Shown: positions 32,202-39,954 of the stretch, one piece after another
Numbering within the stretch: position 1 is the first letter of the stretch
Layout: each line of letters opens with the position of its first letter
The notes under the pieces: generated by a model
Told to the model about the DNA's origin: nothing
The model's database searches: none
Seen by the model: the letters and a program-made list of their open reading frames with translations, nothing else
Translations under genes and position numbers: made by a program
Origin: Variovorax sp. ZS18.2.2
GTDB taxonomy: Bacteria > Pseudomonadota > Gammaproteobacteria > Burkholderiales > Burkholderiaceae_C
DNA length: 64,000 bases
Assembly (NCBI RefSeq): GCF_024701975.1
Contig: NZ_JANLNM010000001.1
Location: 62,001 to 126,000 of the forward strand
Direction: 5' to 3'

Positions 32202-35200
32202 ATGTGGTTCATAGGCATGATGGCCGGCCTGTTCATTGGGGCGCTGTTCGAATCGGTGCCCGTGGCGCTGGTTCTCGCACTCGTCGGCGCGTATGCGTTC
32301 TCGCAGCTGTTCGGCAAGAAGAAAAAGGATGCGCCGCAACGCACCGAGGCTGAAGGCGGCTTGCCGGACGGCCGCACCGTTGGCACGCCGGCCACGACGG
32401 CACCCGCTGGCGGCGTGCTGAAGCTGCAGCAGCGGGTGACCGAGCTCGAGGAGCGGGTCAGCCAGCTCGAACGCCGGCTCGCGCAGGGCCCAAGCGAAGT
32501 AGTCGTGGCACCGGCCACGCCGGTCAGCGATCTCGCCACCTCCATGGCCGGCACGCCAGTGGCCGAATCGCCTTCACTGCCCTTGGGTCAACCGGCGACC
32601 GCACGCGCCGCCGAGATGACGCGGCCCCGCATCTCGACCATGCAGGTCCCGCAACCTGTCGTCGTTGCCAAGGAGCCCGCCGCAGAGGCGCCTGCCGCAC
32701 CCGTCGTTCCCGCTGCCGACAAACCCGCCGCGCCACGTCTGCCTGAAACCGTCGCCACCCCTGCGCCGGTCGCCGTGCCGCCGCTGGTTCGCCGTCCACC
32801 CCCGCCGCCGCCATCGGTCCCGCTGCGCGACCGCCTGCCCGCACCGATCGCCAACCTGATCTTCGGCGGCAACATGCTGGTGAAGCTCGGCGTGCTGATC
32901 CTGTTCCTCGGCCTGGCCTTCCTGCTGCGCTACACGGCCGAACGCGTCACCGTGCCGATCGAACTGCGCTACGCCGCGGTCGCCTTGGTGGGCGCGGGCC
33001 TCCTGGTGCTGGGCTGGCTGCTGCGCCACAAGCGCGCGGGCTATGCGCTGATATTGCAGGGGGCAGGCATCGGCGTCTTCTATCTCACGACGCTCGCGGC
33101 CATGAAGCTCAGCGGCCTGCTGCCGGCCAGCGTGGGCTTCGCGTTCCTGTTCGGCGTGGCGGTGCTCAGCGCTGCGCTCGCGGTGCTGCAGAACGCGCCC
33201 TTGCTTGCGATCGTCGCCGCGCTCGAAGGCTTCGCGGCGCCGGTGCTGGCATCGACCGGCTCCAACCAGCCGGTGGGCCTCTTCACCTACCTGCTGGTGC
33301 TCGACGTGGGCATCGTGCTGATCGCCTGGTTCAAGGCCTGGCGCGTGCTCAACCTGATCGGATTCGTCGGCACCTTCACGCTCGCGGCCGGCTGGGCGCA
33401 CAAGTACTACACCGACGACCAGTACGGCATCGTGCAGCCGTTCCTCGTCGTGTTCTTCCTGCTGTTCACTGCCATCGGTTTGTTCTTCGCGCGCCGCACG
33501 CTGTTCGATGCGCCGGTGCAGCCTGCGCAGCCGCTCGCAACGCGCGCGCTCGACACCTTGCGCCGCGCCGGCCGGGTCGACAGCTCGCTGGTGTTCGGCA
33601 CGCCGATGGTCGCCTTCGGCATGCAGTACCTGCTGATGCGGCCGTGGGAGTACGGCGCCGCCTTCTCGGCGATGGCGCTCGCGGCGTTTTATCTCGTGAT
33701 GGGGCGGCTGGTGTTCGCCACGCAGCCCAAGGGCCTCGCGCTGCTGGCGGAGGCCTACGCCATCGTCGGCGTGATCTTCGGCACGCTCGCCATTCCGCTC
33801 GGCCTCGAGGGGCAGTGGACCGGCGCGGCGTGGGCGGTCGAGGCGGCCGGCATGTATTGGCTGGGTGTGCGGCAAGGGCGCGTTTATGCGCGCGCCTTCT
33901 CGTTCCTGGTGTTCGCCGGTGCGGTGTGGAAGCTGCTCGAAGCCACGCAGCTCGACGGGGCCGCCGGGCATCCGCTGCTGCAGGGCTCGGTGATTGGCCC
34001 GCTGCTGGTGGCGGCGAGCGCCTTCGCGATGTGGGCCATGCATCGCCGCGCCAAGCTCGATGAAGGCGACAGCCTCGAAGCCATCGTCGGCAGCGCCTTG
34101 CCGTGGCTCGGCATGGCCGCGCTCACGCTGCTCTTGTGGCAGTGGTTCACACCGCCCTGGGCCGCGGCGGCGACGGCCGTGCTCGCATCGGTCACCTTCG
34201 CGGTTGCCGTGCGTTTCGCGCTGCTGCCGTTCACCTATGTGAGCTTCGGCATGCAGGCGCTGGCGGTAGCAGGCTTCATCGCCACGCTGCACCGCGCAGG
34301 CGATGGGCTCGATGCCGGGCAGGCGCTCGAGAGCGGCTGGCAAGGCGCCGCGGCCGCCTGCCTGATCGCGCTCAGCGTGCTCGGCAGCGCCGCCTGGTCG
34401 ATGCTGCAGGCGCACCGCGCGGCACTGGCGCGTGGCGTGCAGCCCGTGTGGTCGGTCGGCAATGTGGTGGGCGTGATCGCGGGCGCGGGCCTGTTGCACC
34501 TAGCGATGCTGTTTCAGATCAGCCTTGCCCAGGCCGCGCTGCTGTGGCCGCTGACCGCCACCGTCGTGCTGTGGGTGGCGCTGCGCATGGCGCACCTGCC
34601 GCTCGCGGCGTTCGCGGGCGTGCTGCATGCGGTCTCGGCGATCCTCTTCATCGTGCTGGCGGAGATGGGCGGCGACATGCGCGTGCTGCGCCCCGCCTTC
34701 GGGCATCTCGGCTTCTGGACGCCGGTGGTGCTGGGCCTTGCGGCGCTGCTGGCCGGCGACTGGCTGCGCGACGAAGCGCGACCGCGCGCGGGCGAGCCCG
34801 CCGGCGCGGCGCGCAAGCGCTGGGTCAACGCGTGGTGCGCCCTGCCTGCGGTGCTGTGGACGCCAGTGGTCTGGGGCCTGGGCTGGTGGCTGTTCGGCAT
34901 GCTGGACGAAAGCGTCCGGGTGCTGAACCTCCACGCGCTGGCGAGCCATGTGCCCGCAGTTGCAATGGCAGTGGTGCTCGTGACGTCGGTGCTCAGCGCG
35001 CTCGTGGCGCATCGACGCAATTGGTCGCAGCTTGGCCAGGCGACGATCGCCGCGCTGCCCGGTTTCGGCCTGATCGCCGCCTACGGCATCGCAGGCGGGC
35101 TGACGCTGTTCTACGTGCCGTCGAGCGCGCTCGGCTGGATCGCGTGGCCGCTGGCGCTCGTGTGGCACCTGCGCCTGCTGCGTGCGCAGAAGCGCTGGCT

Positions 35201-36029
35201 CGATGCCGCGGCGCTGACGCCGTTCCACGTCGCGGGCTTCTGGCTCTTCCTGCTGCTCGCGGCGCGCGAATGCCAGTGGCAGCTCGGCCGCGTCGGCGCC
35301 GAGTGGTCGAGCTGGCAGTTGCTGGGCTGGGCCATCGTGCCCGCGCTGGTGCTGTGGGCGCTGCGCTCGCGCGTGCTGCTGCAGCGCTGGCCGCTCAGCG
35401 AATACCGCAGCGCCTACCTGGAGTTCGCCGCAACGCCCGTGGCGGTGTACCTGCTCGCATGGGTGTGGGTCACCAACGCCGTCAGTCCTGGCGATGCGGC
35501 GCCGCTGCCTTATGTGCCGCTGCTCAATCCGCTCGAACTTGCGCAATGGCTTGTGCTGTTCGCGTTGGTGCTCTGGTGGCGCGCGCTGCCACAAGGCTCG
35601 TTCGCGCGCGTGCAGCCGATGGTCGCGAAGGGCGCGGTCGGCTTCACCGGCCTCGCGCTGCTGACCGGCATGGTGCTGCGCGCCTGCCATCACTACGCGG
35701 GCGTCGAGTGGCGTTTCGACGCGCTCTACGCCTCGTGGCTCACGCAGGCGGCGCTGTCGATCACCTGGGCGATCTGCGGCGTGGTCGCGATGGTGCTCGG
35801 CCACGGGCGCAGGGTGCGTACGCTGTGGATCGCGGGTGCCGCGCTGCTCGGCGTGGTGGTGCTGAAGCTGTTCTTCGTCGAACTGGCGGACCGCGGCGGG
35901 CTGTTCCGCATCGTGTCGTTCATTGCTGTCGGTGCCTTGCTGCTGCTGGTGGGGTATTTCGCGCCGGTGCCGCCGAAGAAGGAAGAGCCGGAGCCGAAGA
36001 CGGCGCCGGCTGAAGGAGGTGCGGCATGA
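32202..36029 (+). CDS. DUF2339 polytopic membrane protein
   Basis: 1275 residues. A short N-terminal hydrophobic segment (MWFIGMMAGLFIGALFES) is followed by a coiled-coil-like stretch (LKLQQRVTELEERVSQLERRL, ~70-95) and a Pro/Ala-rich linker (95-210). From ~220 to 1260 there are more than 25 hydrophobic segments, beginning NLIFGGNMLVKLGVLILFLGLAFLLRY, the signature start of DUF2339. Very large inner-membrane protein of unknown function. Overlaps the DUF3999 gene by 4 nt; the two families commonly occur as a pair. Confidence 0.9.
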   Translation: MWFIGMMAGLFIGALFESVPVALVLALVGAYAFSQLFGKKKKDAPQRTEAEGGLPDGRTVGTPATTAPAGGVLKLQQRVTELEERVSQLERRLAQGPSEVVVAPATPVSDLATSMAGTPVAESPSLPLGQPATARAAEMTRPRISTMQVPQPVVVAKEPAAEAPAAPVVPAADKPAAPRLPETVATPAPVAVPPLVRRPPPPPPSVPLRDRLPAPIANLIFGGNMLVKLGVLILFLGLAFLLRYTAERVTVPIELRYAAVALVGAGLLVLGWLLRHKRAGYALILQGAGIGVFYLTTLAAMKLSGLLPASVGFAFLFGVAVLSAALAVLQNAPLLAIVAALEGFAAPVLASTGSNQPVGLFTYLLVLDVGIVLIAWFKAWRVLNLIGFVGTFTLAAGWAHKYYTDDQYGIVQPFLVVFFLLFTAIGLFFARRTLFDAPVQPAQPLATRALDTLRRAGRVDSSLVFGTPMVAFGMQYLLMRPWEYGAAFSAMALAAFYLVMGRLVFATQPKGLALLAEAYAIVGVIFGTLAIPLGLEGQWTGAAWAVEAAGMYWLGVRQGRVYARAFSFLVFAGAVWKLLEATQLDGAAGHPLLQGSVIGPLLVAASAFAMWAMHRRAKLDEGDSLEAIVGSALPWLGMAALTLLLWQWFTPPWAAAATAVLASVTFAVAVRFALLPFTYVSFGMQALAVAGFIATLHRAGDGLDAGQALESGWQGAAAACLIALSVLGSAAWSMLQAHRAALARGVQPVWSVGNVVGVIAGAGLLHLAMLFQISLAQAALLWPLTATVVLWVALRMAHLPLAAFAGVLHAVSAILFIVLAEMGGDMRVLRPAFGHLGFWTPVVLGLAALLAGDWLRDEARPRAGEPAGAARKRWVNAWCALPAVLWTPVVWGLGWWLFGMLDESVRVLNLHALASHVPAVAMAVVLVTSVLSALVAHRRNWSQLGQATIAALPGFGLIAAYGIAGGLTLFYVPSSALGWIAWPLALVWHLRLLRAQKRWLDAAALTPFHVAGFWLFLLLAARECQWQLGRVGAEWSSWQLLGWAIVPALVLWALRSRVLLQRWPLSEYRSAYLEFAATPVAVYLLAWVWVTNAVSPGDAAPLPYVPLLNPLELAQWLVLFALVLWWRALPQGSFARVQPMVAKGAVGFTGLALLTGMVLRACHHYAGVEWRFDALYASWLTQAALSITWAICGVVAMVLGHGRRVRTLWIAGAALLGVVVLKLFFVELADRGGLFRIVSFIAVGALLLLVGYFAPVPPKKEEPEPKTAPAEGGAA

Positions 36030-37513
36030 GCGGCCGTTCGATTCGCGTTGTCCTTGTCGCGCTGATGGCTGCGGCTGGCGTGGCGCAGGCGCAGCCGGTC
36101 ACTTCCGCCCCCATCGCGCTGCAGGGCGCCGGGCCGTACCACCGGCTCACGCTGCCACTCGCCATCTACGGCCGCGCAGCCTACGGCGACCTCGGTGACC
36201 TGCGGGTCCACAACGCCGCCGGGCATGCCGTGCCCTATGCCTGGCTGCGCAACGAAGCGGCCGCGCCGCGCACGGCCTCGCGGGCTGTGCCGATCTTTGC
36301 GCTGCCGAGCAACACCGCATCGGCCGACGCCGCGCTGGTTTTCACCGTGCGTCCCGATGGCTCTTTGGCGCTTGACGGCAAGACCACCGCCAAGCCGAAC
36401 GACGCGACGCAATGGCTCATCGACGTGAGCCAGGTCAAGGGCAGCCTGCTGCAGGCGCGCTTCGAGGTCGTGCCCGATGCACGCGGCCTGTTCGCCTTCC
36501 GGCTGGAGGCCAGCGAGGACCTGCGGCAATGGCGCCCAGTTGGCGGTGAGGAACAACTGGTGCGCCTGGCCCACGGCGGCCAGACCATCGAGCGCATGGC
36601 GGTCGACCTCGGCAACCTGCGCACGCGCTTCCTGCGTTTGCGCTGGAGCGATCCGCAGCAAGGCGCACCGCTTTCCAAGGTGGAGATCGACAGCGTGCAG
36701 GAGGTCGAGCCGGTGGCGCCGATCGAATGGTCCGGCGCGCTGAAGCCGGAGCGCTGCGCCGAGGACTATTGCGACTACCTGCTGCCGCGCGGCCTGCCGG
36801 TGCAGAGCCTGCGCATCGACCTGGCCGACATCAACACGCTGGCGCAGGTCGGCGTCTCGGGCTTGCTCGATGCCACACCGGCTTCGGCGACGCCGCCGCA
36901 GTTCGTGCCGCGCAACCCGCTCTACGCGCTGCGGCACCAGCAGCGCCGAACGACGCCGTTGCCCACCGGCCCGGGCGAGGCGCCGCTGCTCGACGCGGTG
37001 GTGTACCGGCTCGCGCAGGCCGGCGGCGAAGCGCGTTCGCCCGTGCTGGCGCTCGACGGTGCGGTGTATGCGCGCCTGCGGCTGCGCACTTCCGGTCCGG
37101 TGAGCGTGCTCGGTGCGATGCCGCCGACGATTGCGGTGGGCGCCACGCCGCGCACGCTGGTGTTTCTTGCACAGGGCGGCGCGCCGTTCTCGCTGGCGTG
37201 GAGCGCGGCGCCCGACAAGGGCGCGGTTCAAGGTGCGGTGCCGGGAGCACCGCTCGCGTTGTCGACGCTGATCCCGGGCTACGCCGCGGACAAACCCGTC
37301 GTGGCGGACGACGCTTCGGTCACGTTGCCCGTGGCCGCGGTGGAGGCTGCCGTCGCTGCCGCCGCGCTCGCGCCCGTTCCGGAGACGGCGCCGAACGATC
37401 CGTCACGCAAGTGGTGGCTCTGGGGTGCTCTCGGTGTCGGCCTGCTGTTGCTCGCAGGCATGGCGTGGTCGCTGTTCGCGAGCCTGCGCAAGGACCGCGC
37501 CTCGGCGGACTGA
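36026..37513 (+). CDS. DUF3999 periplasmic/membrane protein
   Basis: 495 residues. Sec signal peptide (VVLVALMAAAGVAQA), a large beta-rich periplasmic region with DLRVHNAAGHAVPYAWLR and a discoidin-like HMM feel around 100-230, and one C-terminal transmembrane helix (WLWGALGVGLLLLAGMAWSLF, ~460-480). Matches DUF3999, the usual partner of DUF2339. The ATG overlaps the DUF2339 stop, so translation is probably coupled. Possibly envelope or cell-surface related; function unknown. Confidence 0.87.
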   Translation: MSGRSIRVVLVALMAAAGVAQAQPVTSAPIALQGAGPYHRLTLPLAIYGRAAYGDLGDLRVHNAAGHAVPYAWLRNEAAAPRTASRAVPIFALPSNTASADAALVFTVRPDGSLALDGKTTAKPNDATQWLIDVSQVKGSLLQARFEVVPDARGLFAFRLEASEDLRQWRPVGGEEQLVRLAHGGQTIERMAVDLGNLRTRFLRLRWSDPQQGAPLSKVEIDSVQEVEPVAPIEWSGALKPERCAEDYCDYLLPRGLPVQSLRIDLADINTLAQVGVSGLLDATPASATPPQFVPRNPLYALRHQQRRTTPLPTGPGEAPLLDAVVYRLAQAGGEARSPVLALDGAVYARLRLRTSGPVSVLGAMPPTIAVGATPRTLVFLAQGGAPFSLAWSAAPDKGAVQGAVPGAPLALSTLIPGYAADKPVVADDASVTLPVAAVEAAVAAAALAPVPETAPNDPSRKWWLWGALGVGLLLLAGMAWSLFASLRKDRASAD

Positions 37514-37532
37514 GCGGACTGACCGGAGACGG

Positions 37533-38372
37533 TCAGTTCGGATCGAAGCTGTCGCGAAACGTGAACCAGGTCGAACTCAGCGACATCGCCGCCAGCACCA
37601 GCGCCGTGCCGATCATCAGGATGTTGCCGACCGCCACGGCCGCGCCGCCCGCGCCCAGCGCGCCGACGCCCACCAGCACGGTCGCGACCAGGCCCATCGC
37701 GATGCCGGCCAGCAAGAACACGCCGAACCACGCGAGCACGAACAGCGCATAGGCGCCGAAGTTGCGGAACAGCGCGACGATGCTGAAGAAGATGCTCTTG
37801 ACCGGCTCCACGCGGTGCCAGTGCACCAGCGCCGGCGCGTGCCACATGGCCAGCGACAGCGGCAGGTTCAGGCACATCAGGAGCACGCGGGCCAGCTGGA
37901 AGTCGCTGCTGGCCATCACCTCGGGCGTGATCGCATCGTCCAGCAGGTAGGCGCGCATGAGCTGCCCGCCGTCGACCAGCGCGGTGACCATCACCGCGAA
38001 CACGAAGTAGATCGCCGAGATCACGCCCAGCACCACCAGCGAGCGCCATTCGGTGCGCATGGCGCCGAACACTGCGACGAACATCGCCGAGCCCGTGGGA
38101 CGCTGCGCATCGCCAAGCTGGCCCGCGCGGCCGAGGCCGTCGGCGTTGTCGTCGTAGGCCACCGAGGTCGCCACCATCAGGCCCAGCGTCATGAAGGGCA
38201 GGAACACAGGCGCGACGATGCTGCCGATGAGCGGCAGCACCGACACCGTCGAGATCACCGCCATCAGCAGGAAGAACAGCGAGATGAAGGCGAGCGGCTG
38301 CTGCCAGAAGGTCTTGAGTCCGGAGCGGACCCAGGCGGCGCCGGTTCGCGCCGGCACGAGGTTGAGTTTCAT
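37533..38372 (-). CDS. BPSS1780-type membrane protein
   Basis: 279 residues starting MKLNLVPARTGAAWVRSGLKTFWQQP at 38372; an upstream in-frame start would overlap thrB. The N-terminal motif and six hydrophobic segments match the BPSS1780 family of betaproteobacterial inner-membrane proteins (unknown function). Lies 10 nt downstream of thrB, on the same strand, so likely cotranscribed; convergent with DUF3999. Confidence 0.85.
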   Translation of the reverse strand: MKLNLVPARTGAAWVRSGLKTFWQQPLAFISLFFLLMAVISTVSVLPLIGSIVAPVFLPFMTLGLMVATSVAYDDNADGLGRAGQLGDAQRPTGSAMFVAVFGAMRTEWRSLVVLGVISAIYFVFAVMVTALVDGGQLMRAYLLDDAITPEVMASSDFQLARVLLMCLNLPLSLAMWHAPALVHWHRVEPVKSIFFSIVALFRNFGAYALFVLAWFGVFLLAGIAMGLVATVLVGVGALGAGGAAVAVGNILMIGTALVLAAMSLSSTWFTFRDSFDPN

Positions 38373-38382
38373 GGGGTCCGGA

Positions 38383-39432
38383 TCATGCGGCCATGAGCGG
38401 CTCGAGAGCCTGCGCCATGGCATGCGGGTGGGTGGCGCGCCAACGCAGCACGCGCTCGAAGTGCGTGGGGTCGTGGGGCTTGAGCATGCTGGCCTCGCGC
38501 GGCAGGTGGAAGTCCCACAGGCGAGAGATCCAGAAGCGCAGCGCCGCGGCGCGCAGCATCGCGGGCAGCAGGGCGCGCTCGGAGGCGTTCAGCGGACGCA
38601 CGGTTTCGTAGGCCGAGAGCAGGGCGTCGGCACGCGCCGCGTCGTGCACGCCGGTGGCGAGGTCGATGGCCCAGTCGTTCAGGCACACCGAGAGGTCGAA
38701 GAGCCAGGTGTCGGTGCCGGCGAAGTAGAAGTCGAACACGCCGGTGAGAAGCGGCGGCGAGCCGGGCTCGCCATCGGTCGCGAACATCACGTTGTCGCGG
38801 AACATGTCGGCATGCACCGGTCCGCGCGGCAGCGCCGCGTAGGCCGACGACTCGGCGATGTGGTTCTGGTAGGCGAGCTCGGCGCGCAAGAGCGTGGCCT
38901 GCGATTCGTCGATGTAGGGCAGCACCACCGGAACGGTCTCGTTCCACCATGGCAGGCCGCGCAGGTTCGGCTGGATGCGCGGGAAGTCGCGCGCGGCGAT
39001 GTGCATGCGCGCCAGCATTGCGCCCAGTTCGGCGCAGTGCGCCGCGGTCGGGGCGAGTTCGCTGTGGCCCGACAGGCGCTGCACCAGTGCCGCCGGCTTG
39101 CCCGCCACGATATGCAGCAGCTCGCAGGGCGCGTTGGCGGGAACCGTCAGCGCGTGGCCCTTGGGGGCTTCCACGGCCGGGTCGGCCACGGGCTCCGGCA
39201 CCGGCAGGCCGCGGGCCGCCAGGTGCTTCATGAGGCAAAGGTAGTAGGGCAATTGCTCGGCGCTGAGGCGCTCGAACAGCGTGAGCACGAACTCGCCGGA
39301 CTCGGTGGTCGCGAAGTAGTTGGTGTTCTCGATGCCGCCCTCGATGCCGCGCAGGTCGCGCAGCGCGCCCATGCCCAGACGCTGGACGAGCGCGTCTGCC
39401 TCGCCGAACTCGACTTCGGTAAAAACTGCCAT
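38383..39432 (-). CDS. thrB: homoserine kinase (APH-fold, type II)
   Basis: 349 residues. ThrB of the aminoglycoside-phosphotransferase fold used by beta- and many alpha/gammaproteobacteria: start MAVFTEV, GIENTNYFA nucleotide loop, catalytic loop GPVHADMFRDNVMF and metal-binding GVFDFYFAGTDTWLFDL. Phosphorylates homoserine on the route to threonine. Typical neighbours polA and a DUF2782 gene are present. Confidence 0.94.
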   Translation of the reverse strand: MAVFTEVEFGEADALVQRLGMGALRDLRGIEGGIENTNYFATTESGEFVLTLFERLSAEQLPYYLCLMKHLAARGLPVPEPVADPAVEAPKGHALTVPANAPCELLHIVAGKPAALVQRLSGHSELAPTAAHCAELGAMLARMHIAARDFPRIQPNLRGLPWWNETVPVVLPYIDESQATLLRAELAYQNHIAESSAYAALPRGPVHADMFRDNVMFATDGEPGSPPLLTGVFDFYFAGTDTWLFDLSVCLNDWAIDLATGVHDAARADALLSAYETVRPLNASERALLPAMLRAAALRFWISRLWDFHLPREASMLKPHDPTHFERVLRWRATHPHAMAQALEPLMAA

Positions 39433-39488
39433 GGGGGGTGCTCAGCGAGGAGCCGGGGATGCGGTGGACGGGAACGACGACTGCACGG

Positions 39489-39857
39489 TCAGAACTTCAT
39501 CACGTTCCAGACGCGCGCGCCGTTGCCGGTGGTGTTCGTGTCGCCCGAACCGGGGCGTGCGCTGCCGGGGTCGTTCGGCAGGACCTCGTAGCCCGGCATG
39601 TTCGACTTCGGCGTGACGTTGATGCTCTGCGTGCGGCCGCCGTAGCGGACTTCGTCGACCGAGGCGCCACTGTCTTCTGTATGGATGTGCTCGACCTTCT
39701 GGTTGCGCCGGCCGTCGGCCTGCTCCTGATTCTGTAGCGGCTCCGCCGGGGCCGGGGTGGCAGCGGGCGCGGGCTGCGCCTGCACGGTGGCGAAGGGGGC
39801 CGCAAAGGCCAGCGCCAGCAGGATGCGGCGGGCGATCAGGAGTGTGGAGCTAGGCAT
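39489..39857 (-). CDS. DUF2782-like secreted protein
   Basis: 122 residues starting at the ATG 39857. Signal peptide (LLIARRILLALAFAAPFATVQA), Pro/Ala-rich linker, then a small domain with VEHIHTEDSGASVDEVRYGGRTQSINVTPKSNMPGYEV, which fits the DUF2782 pattern of a charged strand followed by a VTPK segment. Found between thrB and polA, the usual place for this family. Periplasmic, function unknown. Confidence 0.75.
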   Translation of the reverse strand: MPSSTLLIARRILLALAFAAPFATVQAQPAPAATPAPAEPLQNQEQADGRRNQKVEHIHTEDSGASVDEVRYGGRTQSINVTPKSNMPGYEVLPNDPGSARPGSGDTNTTGNGARVWNVMKF

Positions 39858-39954
39858 GCCTTGATTGTAGGCGCGCACCCGTTCCAGGGGTGTCGGCGCG
39901 CGGCGCATGGCGTCGTGGTTCTGCGCGCCGGTCCGGGCACGGCAAAATGGCCCG

